Positions 26,480 to 38,040 of a stretch of DNA of 64,000 nucleotides are shown in pieces; position 1 is the stretch's first letter; each line of letters opens with the position of its first letter. The notes beneath the pieces were generated by a model that was not told the origin of the DNA, searched no databases, and was given only the letters and a program-made list of their open reading frames with translations. The translations under genes were made by a program, and so were the position numbers. Origin of the DNA: Patagioenas fasciata (taxonomy: Eukaryota; Chordata; Aves; Columbiformes; Columbidae); NCBI RefSeq assembly GCF_037038585.1, contig NC_092521.1, positions 49,448,898 to 49,512,897 of the forward strand. The letters are read 5' to 3'.

Positions 26480-26960
26480 ATATGTTTTGCCACTGTCTCC
26501 AGAAATCAAGTTTATTGCTTTTTGTTTCAATAACTACATCCCTGCTATCTGCAACCTCTTCCCTTTTTCCTCCTCTGCAGCCTTTATCCAGTTCACTCCA
26601 TTCAAAACCTAGTTGCCAATATTATCTTGTTAATCCCTGTTTTAAACTATGTTACCTTCTTCCATAATATATTTGAGTACAGCAAATTCCAGTTTCTCAG
26701 GCCTGCCTTCATGAGCTCTCATAGCTTCGTGTAGGTCTACACTCCATATTTCCCATTTTAATGCTTCCCTCGGTGTCGTCTGTAACCCTGCAATGTCATT
26801 TCTGCATTCATATGCATCTTCTCAGGATATGGTTCGTGTAGAAGATGTATGTTCCACATGCAAACTATGAACCTGTCTCCTTGTGTCATCTCTTCTTTTT
26901 TAAGGTGCACGAAAGCTAACTCATACCAATCCACACACTACTTCAACATCACAAAGGAAA
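26480..26960 (+). mobile_element. L2-like LINE fossil, C-terminal RT region
   Basis: The pyrimidine-rich plus strand carries the typical skeleton of the L2 C-terminal region. A CNLFPF block (near 26549) is followed, one frame over, by SIQNLVANIILL (about 26597-26632) and then NYVTFF. This parallels the L2 pattern CN.L..GLP......LQ.VQNAAARLI.......HVTP. Further on, TCTTTTTTAAGGTGCACGAA (about 26893) resembles the segment coding for FRRRLKTHLF. The copy is full of frameshifts and stops. No 3' terminal repeats are recognised, so the right edge is approximate. L2 relics are a known minor component of bird genomes. Confidence 0.5.
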
Positions 26961-29180
26961 GAATGAAATAATATGTTATAATAGTCTTTCCTGTGACTGC
27001 TCCAAACTCATGTGCTATTACTGGTCTTTCAAATTTCCTTGGGATAGAAACTACCTTTATTTTTGCCATCTAGTGTTCCAAGAAAACTGCCAGCATTGAA
27101 ACTTGAAGGGTAAGTAATAGATGGAAAAAAATTCTTTCCATTTTACTAATGATGTTGCAACTGCTAATAAACTGACTGTGAATATTAATCCAGTTTTCCC
27201 TCTGTAATGAGAAGGTTTCATCATTGCCCCATTGGCTTTACAATCATGACAAATAGTGGATGTATTCAAAGCAACAAAGGATGAAACCGCCTTTTTTTTT
27301 TTTTTTTTTTTTTTACAGTCTACACTTTATCACTACTTCATTGATTTTTCAGTATTTTAGCTGATACAGCACGACTGGATTAACTAGATAAGGAACCTTT
27401 CACTCTTAGGTCATCGGTTCACATCTGAGACAGGTTAGTACTGATTGAAGGTCATTTTAGCATTACAATGTTAATAAAGACCAGGACAGAGATGAGCCTT
27501 CAACAGGCATAAAACAATGCTTTAACTTTCTTAAGCTGCCCACAGCATAAACAACTAGACCAACTTTGTTGCCTGCCAAAGTCAAGCTGATAGAGAGTTA
27601 GACGGTCATCTAGTTGCCAGATGTCTGGCTGTGTAACTTTCTGGCACTAAGCATTATATAGAGACAGATCTATGGACTGGATCAATTAGCATTACACTTA
27701 CCATCTGACAACTGTTTGGTCGCCTTCGCCCAGTTCCTAGAGGACAGGTGTTCACATCACAGAAATCACCATCACAATTGGTACGACTAATTGATACGGT
27801 TGTTGGCAGTCACAGCAGAGAGGACAAGGACTGAATTAGCACCGAGACCAAAGTACTGTTTCACCCCTAGAGATGGTCTCTTCAGCTCAGGATGTCCAGG
27901 GCATTTGGAGGATGTCTTTCTGCCATTGCATGTGTTGTGCTGTGCAGAATCTGTTCTGTTTTCAGATCCAGTAAATTTACCCAGCACTAAATTCAATGAG
28001 GTTTCCTGGGGTACAAGGGAAAGAAGGGGGGTGGTGAGTCTTTTTTCTTCAGTTTTTGGTTAGACACCTTCTAAAGACCTTCCCTATTATTTTCTTGCCA
28101 TTTCCCAGGTATCTTCTGAGGTTTACTTTGTAAAAAAAAATTAAAAAAATAGAGTGCAGAGATCTTAACAGTATGAGGGTGTCGTGTTATTTTGAGGGGA
28201 AAAAAAAGAAAAAGTACACTCGCAGAAATACCCAAGCATTTATAGTAACTCCAGCATTCCCTCAGTTCTTCTGTTTTACACTCCAAACAGTCATGCAAAG
28301 AACTTCATGGGCACATTCTCTTGTGGACCTTGTGGGTATACTTGGTGATTAAACAAATGGGGTTCTGCTTTGGCAAATGTCCATTGCTTTCCCCAGCTGA
28401 CTTACAGAATATGCTATAAAATGCAAAGGCAGGCAATAAACCTCCCATCTGCAGCTGAGATTTCCGCTTTGCCAAAGACCCTTTTGCTATTAGCACCTTT
28501 AACTATGACTGTCAAAGAAGAGAGAGGTGTAATTTTTTGTGGCAAATATTTTACTACATGCACTAGCAGTATCATCCCAGCCTTATGTGAATTGATTTTG
28601 AATATTAATCTAAGAATGGAAAAGCCAATAATCATGTAAAATATAAATAGATCTTCCAGCCACTATTCTATCCAAGAGAGAAGGCAAGAATTTCAGCTTC
28701 TTTCTTATTCTCTTTGCACTCCAGAATAATACTACTTTTTATTGTCTATATGCCAACTCCACATAATTGATTTTTAATACTTTTAGCAGATACAACATAA
28801 TTGCAGCCAATAATGCAAATGCTGGAAGTAAGAAAGGAAACTAGAAGACACCAAACACACTGCAAGCTGGGTCAGGATAAAATAAAAGATGAAATATTTT
28901 GTTTCAGCACTGGGATTTCCTGGTCTTGGCTTTGTATTCTTCAGAGGTCAGTGAAAACAAGAGGAATTCTGCCCTCTACTAAATTCCTGTTTCCAGTACC
29001 AAAGGATTAAAGAGGAGCAGATATGAGTCAAAGGTATTTGCTGGAAAAAGCCCTTATATAGCAAACAGCTGCTAAAACAGAGGATGTTCATTGACTGTCG
29101 CCTTAATTTGAAAGGTATCATTATCATCAATTTTGACAAGTAGCCTCTCCTTGGGGAATCCAAGCCAGAGCCAGTCAGGC
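26961..29180. other. Unique DNA with long poly(T), no gene recognised
   Basis: The stretch includes a 23-base T run (27292-27314). Open frames stay below 100 codons and overlap on both strands. Donor-like sequences occur at 27110 (plus) and near 27700 (minus, GTAAGT after ATG), without supporting exons. Confidence 0.5.
27292..27314. repeat. Poly(T) tract, 23 bases
   Basis: One of the longest homopolymers in the window, followed by ACAG, so the plus strand resembles a splice acceptor with an extreme polypyrimidine tract. No open frame follows that would support an exon. Confidence 0.9.
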
Positions 29181-29202
29181 TTTTCCTCCACCTCAGGTAA
29201 GT
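29181..29202 (+). promoter_or_regulatory. Candidate recursive splice site (CAG joined to GTAAGT)
   Basis: A pyrimidine-rich tract TTTTCCTCCACCTCAG (29181-29196) runs straight into GTAAGT (29197-29202). An acceptor and a perfect donor thus share one junction with no exon between them, the architecture of recursive (ratchet) splicing points known from very long introns in flies and vertebrate neural genes. The window has no recognised exons, so the host gene is unknown. A chance match is quite possible. Confidence 0.3.
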
Positions 29203-29920
29203 AATCCCAACTCTGGTGAAGAGCACTAATGCATTCCCTTTCACCTAACAAGAAGATCAAAACAGCTGCTTTCACACTGATGACTGACTACAGAAGACAA
29301 CCAGGAAAGTACAAATAAAACATAAACCTTTGCAGAAGCAAAGAGAAACAAAGTGCCCAGGGTGCCACTGGCAAACTGATTCACCCAGGATGCTCCCACC
29401 ACGCAGCCCCTACAGACCTGAACTGAGGCATTTCCTCCCCTGCTCTGTGGCTACACACCTGTTACTCACAGGAAGGGTCCCAGGAGGCTTATATGGGTAC
29501 AAAAGCCAGATTCTGATCTTTCCTTCGCCTCCTGCCTGTCAAGGATCGTACCTTCTCATGTCAAGGGACAAATTAATTCAGACTCAACAGGGCAATGTTT
29601 CTTCTTGAATAGTTCCCTGTTGCAGACATTTTTAGTTCTGACAGCAGAGTGTCGTCTTCCCCTTTCAAGTTTAATTTCCTGGACTAATTATTCCAAGAAA
29701 AAGGGTTTGATATTCCAGTTTATCTTAATCTAGTGGGTGAAACTACATGAGATGTTTCCATTCTGTAATAGGAACGTAGTCACTAAGTTGCTCTGGAAAA
29801 TGCCCAGGACATTTATTTATTGTTATTTATTTTTTTTTTCCTGAAGAAAAAATCCAGCTAAACTGTTAGTTGTGAATCTACCTGTTTCTAAAACACAGTG
29901 TATATATTATACTGCATGCT
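29203..29920. other. Unique DNA, no gene recognised
   Basis: A 92-codon plus-strand frame (29330-29608) is rich in Pro, Arg and Cys and shows no domain. TTTATTTATTG-like AT-rich DNA at 29810-29830 precedes the microsatellite. Nothing else is recognised. Confidence 0.5.
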
Positions 29921-29934
29921 GTAGTGTGTGTGCG

Positions 29935-29965
<31 letters not shown>

Positions 29966-29977
29966 TTTTTTTTTTTT
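29921..29977. repeat. Compound (TG)n(TA)n microsatellite with poly(T)
   Basis: TG dinucleotides (29925-29932) pass into TATG and TA units (29935-29964), then a T run (29965-29977). It is a typical hypervariable compound microsatellite. Confidence 0.9.
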
Positions 29978-30262
29978 CCCTGAAACTATTCAGATTAGGA
30001 AGGAGGAATCATAACAACTTGTGATTGCCATGACCCCACAGCTAAGCAAGTTTGCCCCCAAAGCTTTCCTTTCTATAAATTCAATACTAAAATTCTGTCC
30101 CAGCTGCCAGATAGTGCTCAGATGTGGATGCAAGACAAAGGAAATAGTTCAATTTCTGACTGCTGGTACTGGACCAGCCCCAGCAAATGCCTGTCACTGG
30201 GTTCCACTTTGAAACCTGAACTCCAGGATGCTGATGGCCAAACATTTCCCAGGCAACCAGGT

Positions 30263-30276
30263 CTGCCCCCTGAGCG
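30263..30276 (-). promoter_or_regulatory. Weak CTCF-like motif, minus strand
   Basis: On the minus strand CGCTCAGGGGGCAG matches 11 of 14 positions of the CTCF core, with CAGGGGGCAG intact. It faces the plus-strand site at 16294, the convergent arrangement typical of loop anchors. This is inferred from the motif only. Confidence 0.3.
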
Positions 30277-31921
30277 CTCGCCATGAGGCTGTGCTGCTGC
30301 CTGGGCTCTGTCTGTCCTTCCCTTGACTGATTTCCATCCCTCAGCCCACAGGCAGCGAGGTGTGGGGGAGGCATCCAGCTCTGCATCTGTCTTCTGAACT
30401 GTAAAGAAGTGGGTGGTGAGAGGGTTTCCTCCAGCTCCTTCTTACTCTGGAAGATTGAATACCGCCCCCATGGTGATTTCCTGGCTGACAATCCCTGAGC
30501 TGCTAGACAAGAATATAACCAGGGATCACAGAGCAAACAAAAATACCCTTTTTCTTATAGACACCTGTGGGGAGAAACTTCTTGCCCCTCAGGCAAAATA
30601 CTGGTAAATCCTCTCCCCCACCCTCTGCTGGGATGTTTCTCTTGCCTTCATCCTTCCAGAGCATTGCCTTCTTCCTTTCTAACATATAGTGTATTTACAG
30701 AAAGAAAACTTGCTTGTTCCTTGTCAGTATCTCCTCAAGCAATCAATTATTTATCCCCAAACTTTTTTTTCCCCTGTTCTCTCTTGCATTTTGTATGATG
30801 ATAAGATACCTGTTGTCTGTGACAGATTTTTACTGTCAGAAAAGAAAATTAAGTTGAATGAGGGACAGACTGGCCTCAAAGAAGTCAGAACTCTACCTTT
30901 GGAGAGGAAGAAAATACCTCAACTGCTTGCCATATCCCTTTTCCTCTAGTGATACAATCCCTCATTCACATGTTCTTGTTTCCTGAGGAATCTCTGGCTT
31001 TACCACAACCAAGGGACAAATCTTGTACTCTTTACTCAGGTGAGCCCTGGCGATTCATATAAGAGAGGTCTATTCTCTATTAGCATTTCAAGCCACCACG
31101 TTGCCTTATTGTTGTTTTAGTTCATTTTGACTGATTTCTCCATGTGCCTTGGGTTTACAAAACACTGTGAAGCATTTATTTCTCTCCTTCTTTTGGAAAA
31201 ACTCCTTCCCAGTGATTTGAGGCACAGAAAACCAAAGTTTAACTGGGTCGACAACTTGCAAATTTATTCAGCGATGCTAACAAAGAGAAAATGACAAATG
31301 ACATGAGCAAGTAAGTTCTGAATAATTTCAAATCAGTCAATGTTGTTGAATATATCAGAAGAACACAGTATCATTTCCATCAATTATTTTTTTCCTTTAT
31401 AATTTTGGAGAGCTGGTTAAGGTATCATGTGTTTAGGTCATGTACATCTCATAGACGGTTGGTGATTTTCTGTATAACCAGACCATGACAGGAGGCTGTA
31501 GGGTCCTCTCTCTTCAGCCTGGTCCTGAGTCCAAAGGTGTTTGGTTTGTGGAAAAAGGGTGGGATGCATACTGAGGCCAGGAGGTTTGGTATGTCTCATG
31601 TGATTCCCATCCAGAAACAACCAAGGATCTACCCAAAAGTAAATACACATTGTGTGAAGTCCTCTCTATGCCTTGGCTGTATGCTGGAGCTGCACTGCCA
31701 GGACTAAGAAAGAACTGCAGGGAGTACGGGTAGCACAGAGGCTCTGGGTTTCTAGGCAGAAATGCCTGACCTCTGGCAGATCCCTTGAGATATCCTGGTT
31801 CCCAGATCCAATCTGCTTTGCCTGTTCCAAGATGAACAGGGGGAGGCAAGAGATAAATATACACTTAATGCCTTCCTGATGGAACTGTCTGTAGAAAATT
31901 CCTCGAGGGAGTTTCCTGTCC

Positions 31922-31935
31922 TTTTTTTTTTTTTT
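31922..31935. repeat. Poly(T) tract, 14 bases
   Basis: An uninterrupted T run. Its complement creates the lysine run in overlapping minus-strand frames, which should not be read as protein. Confidence 0.85.
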
Positions 31936-34900
31936 GCTGGTTGTTGTGAATAGGGAATGAACTGACCCACTGGTGGAGTTATTTGAAACTTTCTTCATCC
32001 ATAAAGCTTACATGAATACGGTCAAGTTATTTATCAGCTGTCTCACTGTCTCAAAATCATATTGCAAATAAAAGAATTATTAAAATAACAATGAACCCGA
32101 AAAAGAATGAAATTGAACTAACAGCATTGTTCATGAACATCAATATGTCTCAGACAAGGTTGAAACTTGTCTTTCAAGGTGCAGCAGATACAGAGTCTGT
32201 CTCCATTTACCACTTTTTCCAATACAAATGGAAAAAATCCCAAGCTTTCTCCTGACATATCTGAGTCCAGCATATCACCCAGTATACCTATTGGCCTGCA
32301 CAGTGTTAGCCTGTAGGAGAGCTATAACTATTGTATTCTTGTTGCAGGAGTTCTGCCTTGCTCCCCCATCACAGATGCAAACACATCAAATATAAAACCT
32401 GAGAGGATAATGCTGATGCCCTGCATTGCAGGCTTCCTTTGGTGGCTCCAGGGGATATAAAGGTATTTTGCTGTTTCCTCTCCAGAGGCATCTGTTTTAA
32501 TCAGGTGGTTCACAGTGCACATGGTCACATTTATTGTTTGGTTCGTTCTCCATTGTGATTCTTTCCCCTCCCCAGTATTTTATCTGTCCTGGCCTTTCCC
32601 AAGGACTTTTATACAGAACTGAAATATTTGTTTATTTCTGGCATTTCCATCTGGTGCTAAGAGGATGAAAAACAGGCTCATGTCACTGACACTCCTCAAA
32701 ACCATCAGAAAGACTGTTACAACATCCCACAGACCTGGGGTTTTATGTTTGTCCCCACCTCTAACGCCTTATCAAGCATAAGTGCTTCAAGAGCCTGTGC
32801 ATGTCCTGGTAAATATTCTCTTGCAAAGGCATCGCTTCTTTTACGAAAGCCCACTGTTTCATAAATCACTTACATCCATTGTCACAACAACCAGGTTCTG
32901 CAGATCCAAAAATGTTATAAACAAAAAAATAAAACAGGGCTAAACCCTAAAAGATGGTTCACGTTCTCAGCAAACCCGTACTTCTCAGCTGGCTGAGCAG
33001 AACAGAGCCACAGATAGGTTATATTTTTAGGTTGCCTGAATGCGTATTTTTTTCCTTCTATCTAATGGTCTTCTTGTAACCTGATTTAGATGAATCTCTA
33101 TTTCATATACCATTCAAAATAATTATTTCTACCATTGTGTTTTTCACCCTCAGGAATTCCAGGTAATGGCTAAAAGACCTTCGTAGTCCTCAGTTTTAGA
33201 TAACACTCAAATTTCATTGAAATCTGTGATTCCAATTAGATGTCAGCTGTGCTGGGCCAAGGAAACTGCATTCCCCAACAATTATACTTACAGGAGTCTC
33301 TAGCTGAGATGACGGTTGCAGAGGTGTTGGCCAACTATTTTAATTCCAACACAAATTGATTCTTGCTCTACTTGTAAAACACCTTTTTCTCAGTGGATGA
33401 TTTGGGGATGCACTGAAGATATGCTGGAGATCACTTCTGTATCATGGAACTTTTGCTTCTTCAGCCTGTAGAAAAGGCATCAAATTTTAATCCCAACGTG
33501 GGCTGGACGTGAGTTACAAATGGCACTTAGGGGTCAGTACATTCATAGCCTTTCTCTGTAGGACCACATCATGATTTTCAGGTATAAATCTTCTCAGACT
33601 TCCCCAGGTGTGAACACTTCTCATCCATACAGAGCTTCATCTCACAAAAGTTTGCTTCCTTTGTCAAGCCATCTTTGGCAGTTGGTCAGGATTTACTAGA
33701 AAATCTCTGCTGTATGGTCTCTGAAAAGATAGTCTAAGACACCTTCCTAAGATTTCAAGCCAAGTAGCTGCAAACAAACCCCTTTCTTCATGAAGATTTA
33801 AATAGATTAGGATGTCTTAGAATGTCTTAAATTTTTTCTTTGCTATCTCAGCATAGATAATTGGTACTCATACAAAATAAATACAGCATATTGCCTATCA
33901 TTTTCTATAAACCAATAACAGAAATCCAGAGGGAAAGAAAACACAAAATAAAAGTAAGCACAGCTGGGAGAATCAAGGACACACAGAGGGCTTTCACTGT
34001 GCTACTTTAAAGAGTATTTTGTTAAATACATAGTGCCTAGGAAGATTATGTCTAGATGCATAGTGACTAATAGGTTTATGTACTGTCTGTGTCTCGACAC
34101 CCTCAGACCCCACAGAAGATGGCCTAGAAAGTCCAGCACACCCAGGAATGCTGAGATTGTTTAGAGTTAATACAGAAATGTTACATGATCCTTTGTCTGA
34201 AGCCAGGTTGAGGAAGAGCATGTGGGTTGTTGATAAGCATGCAAGAATATCAGTCCTCGTGGCAAATCACTTCTACCGGTGAGTCACCACAGCTGAGGCT
34301 TGTTCCTTCCTGGGGGCATGTCCTTTCTACCCTTTCTCAGCCAAATCTGAAGTGGGCTTAAGCATTGCTCTTTACAGTATTTTCCTCCATTTGCTCAAAA
34401 GGTACTTTTTTTTCCACAAACTTTCCTGGCAACGAAAGAATTCCTTAGAATAGCAGAGGGAAATGTAACAGAAAAAAAATGGGCAGGCATACAGGCAAAG
34501 TTAAATCAGCTCTTAAATTCTTCCAAAATTGAATTCACACAAACAATAGTCAGTTACTTGCCAAGGCCAGGTTCAGAAGGACTGTAAATAAAAGGCATTC
34601 TATGCTGAAAAGAGATACACTGGGGATACGTGGCATTTTTTTGGTTGAAATAGTAGACTACTGCACAGCAGAATGGTACAGTAATCACATTTACCCTTTA
34701 TCTTTATATTTCCTTCTACTAAAGGAATATAGCATATACAAATTTTTGTTGGAGAAAGTGTAACGTGACATTTCCCTTTTGCTGAGAAAAGTCTTGGTTA
34801 AGTTAAACAGATCACAGTTTGATCACCGATTCAATCATTTAACAGTAGACCTTTGTACATGGAGATGCTTGTATAGAAAGTAAAGAAAGGTGTCAGTGGC

Positions 34901-37084
34901 TTGAGGCTACTGAATAAGTAGAACCACTAGTTGCATTATTAAAAGAAATCGTGTCTCTAATTTTTTCCTGCGGCAGGTAAAACCAAAAGATAACTCTCAA
35001 ATGTCAAAACGCCAGTGTTAGTGAATGTAGTGCAGGAGACAAAATTCCCAGCGCTGCTACAGGTAAAACAAATTTTAAGGAGGATTCTAGCACTTTTGTA
35101 ATGATGGAATACAACCTTAGGCAGTATAAATTCATAATCTCTCAGGACAAATGGCCTTTAAAAATGCAACAGATTACCCAATTCACCACTGAAACAGGAT
35201 TTGCTCTGGCAGCCTTACAGTGCCTATAATACATTCTACAGAACTTCCCATTAACATGATACTTGCATTATCTGTGGATTTTTCATCGAAGCCTGATAGA
35301 CTATCAATAAAAATCATGATAGTAATAGCACCTGCATTAGTCTGGGCATCTGAGTCCCTGTCATTCCTTCTGCCTCTTCTTCCCCTCATTGCTTTTCCAC
35401 GCAGCGGGTTTGTGCAAGCTGGGCAGAGCAGAGTAGCCAGGAGCTGCCCTGCTCAGGTCCATGGGAATTTCTCTACTGCTACCAAGTTTTACAACACACA
35501 AAGCAGCACAGCTGATTCTGCACCCTCATCCCTCTAGTGACTGTCCCTCCTCCTGAGGGGGCTGGTGATGATGGTATGGATGTGGGGAGGAGGGTAAAGC
35601 TGATGTATGGGTCAGAAGTCCCAGTAACTCACACAGCACTGGTGGGAGGATGCTTTGGAGGATGCAGCTGTGGGATGAGGAGGGGTGAGAAGGAGGGAAA
35701 GAGGCCGGTGAGGGAGCGTTTCTGCAGTGTTTTTTCATGCTGCTCCCCAACTGATTTGGTCTTACCTCTCCGCACTTCTTCACTCTGTCTTCAGCTGAAA
35801 CGGGTTGATGTATCAACTAAATCAAAAATATTTCTCCTACTTAAATTCATTTTAGCAAACAAAGTTTTATTTATTTATTTATTTCAGTAAAACAAATTAC
35901 ATAGCTTAAAGGAGCCTGCTTAATTGTGACTAAAAGACATTGCCACTGGATGGATGGGTGATAGCCAGCGTGAAATAGGTTTAATGGTTCTGCTTTGGTT
36001 ATAGAAGACAAATGTTCACCTCACAGCACCGCTGGAGCACACAGCACAAATTAGCATTATCTTTGTAAATATCACCATTACTTTTCATTATTAAATTTAC
36101 ATTTTTTCTGTCTCTTCTAAAAGTGAGAAAGATGGGATGAAACCCAAACCTGTTTCATTTTGTTTTAACTGTGTCTTTTACTAAAAGCACAATTTACCCA
36201 AATGAAACCTTATTGCATCTGGCCTAAGAATGTTTATGCCAAAAAGCTGATGAGACTTATATAACAGGCATGATGTTAGGTCTTAAAAAAACAGTTATAA
36301 AGGAATAGATTCTTAATTGAAAGCAGGCTGCTAATAACAGTATTCTTTCAAATAAACATTTGCTCTCAAAAATAAGTGGTAAAATAATGATTTTTTTCTA
36401 TGCATACAGATTATAAATTTAGTAGTTTTACTCATTTAACGGTGACTTTGTAGATTCAGTAGTGATGAATTCATGTTTCACCCTGTATCATTCTGTAAGA
36501 GATGTGGTTACCGCATACTGGTTTGAAAGAGTTAAGTTTAAAACATGCAGAAGGTAAGTTGTGTTCAGCCTGCACAGCGCAATACAAAATAAAATCCTTC
36601 TATACTCCTCTATATTTTACTTTCACTCTTTTGTCTGGAACAATTTAACAAGATGCTCTGCTGATTACCTCTACCACCATATTACGAATTTTACTCTTAT
36701 ACATTGTGGACATTCAAGATTTACTAAATCTTCAGAGAAGAGTCGGGATCACAGTCTGTGTAGTGCAGATTGAAGATCCTTTACCTGGAGTTCTGATTAA
36801 CTTTCCTCAGATGCTCATTCACTTCTGTGAGGTTTGGACTTCAGTGCCATAAATGTAAAGCACAGCTTAGCTTACTTGTGCAGAGCCAGCCATCTCCTGA
36901 GGTTTCTCTCACAACTGCTGGAAACCAATTTGCCTCAGTCACTCCAGCTTCTCAGCTCAAACTGCAAACTGGCTGGTTCACAACACAGGGTGACTTTCTT
37001 TTAATATATAAATATAGTTTGTTCATGAGAATATAATATTAAGTGTCTTAGGTCTACTTTGTGTATGTGTGTGTGAGTGGGTAA

Positions 37085-37111
37085 GGTTTGGTTTGGTTTG
37101 GTTTGGTTTTT
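37085..37111. repeat. (GGTTT)5 pentanucleotide microsatellite
   Basis: Five tandem GGTTT units, the last extended with extra T. A short GT tract precedes it (about 37063-37076). Confidence 0.95.
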
Positions 37112-37988
37112 CTTTATGTGCTTCCACAATGTACAGGAAACAAAGAGCTCTGACTTTTATCAGCAAAGACATGCAAATTCAGAGAACTTCAAACCCTTCC
37201 CCTACAATGCTTCTCAGGGAGGAACAAGCCGAAGTCATTTAGGAAAAATCACACATGTGAAGGGGCCTTGCACTTTTAAGAGTTTTCTCCAGTTTTCTTT
37301 TACCAGTCATGCTTGTCTTATTGCCTAATTGTTGTTTAGCATGCACCATTGTGTAAAAGCTGGTCATGGTGACAACACTCATAGTGAAAACTTTGGACTA
37401 AAGTTACTATCCTTGTATCAAAACGTTCACCAATTAGCCTGTGTTACAAGCACATATTTGAACATTTTTTTTCCACTTATTGTTTACTAGAGATAGTAGC
37501 AGTACCGAAAGGTTAAATTTTCAACATATCTCCACCCACTTCGTTTCCTTTTGCAAGTTCTGGCTGGATGTTGGCTCACTGCAGCAATGTGTGGGGACAA
37601 GATCTGGATCAACCTGAACTGGGGTAGACAATCCAGGGAGGAAAAGATTAGTAAAGATACAGCAAAAGAATTAATATGATAATTCAAAATGACAAAAATG
37701 GGCATGAAGTTGCACTGCTCCAACTTTGAAACATTTGACACAAATGTTAAAAGGAGATATTTCCATGGCATCTACATTTAGGAGAGTTATCTCCATGAAT
37801 ATTTCCACCCTTATTTAGTATATTTTTCAGAGTAGAATGACACTATTCCCCTTGGGCCCTCAGTTTTTAATGCTGCATTGAAGGTAGAAGTAAAAGACTA
37901 AGAATCACCTTAACAGAACTAACTTTGCAGAGAGAAGGAAAAAACCAAATCATCACCAAACAAGCATTCAGGTAAAACAGAATACATT
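37112..37988. other. Unique DNA, no gene recognised
   Basis: Only short frames (up to 94 codons, minus) without domains. Nothing else recognised. Confidence 0.5.
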
Positions 37989-38040
37989 TTATATATACAT
38001 ACATATATATATATGTATGTATGTATGTATATATATATAA
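37989..38040. repeat. Self-complementary (TA)n/(CATA)n/(TATG)n microsatellite
   Basis: The left part has TATACATACATA units and the right part TATGTATGTATG units around a TA core. The tract is therefore close to its own inverted complement and could extrude a hairpin or cruciform. Confidence 0.9.

Larger units (their letters stand above)
29978..37084. other. Unique DNA, no gene recognised
   Basis: The longest open frame is 149 codons on the minus strand (30087-30536). It is rich in Ser, Gln and Pro, lacks any known domain and has no supporting signals. Minus-strand frames at 31438-31998 overlap in three phases and include the complement of a poly(T). The segment 35400-35780 is richer in G and C than its surroundings, and is followed by a TTTA repeat (35867-35884). 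A good plus-strand donor, AAGGTAAGT, lies at about 36551-36559 without an evident exon. Confidence 0.5.

Noticed and set aside
30087-30536. 149-codon minus-strand frame
   Set aside because: Ser, Gln and Pro-rich with no domain. Plus-strand frames overlap both ends. Length alone is not enough in 64 kb.
36023-36045. REST/RE1-like site around CAGCACCGCTGG
   Set aside because: Only the left half-site matches; the right half does not.
35900-36400. AT-rich segment with many TAAT-type cores, as a conserved enhancer
   Set aside because: The composition is suggestive, but conservation cannot be judged from one sequence, and AT-rich DNA yields such cores by chance.
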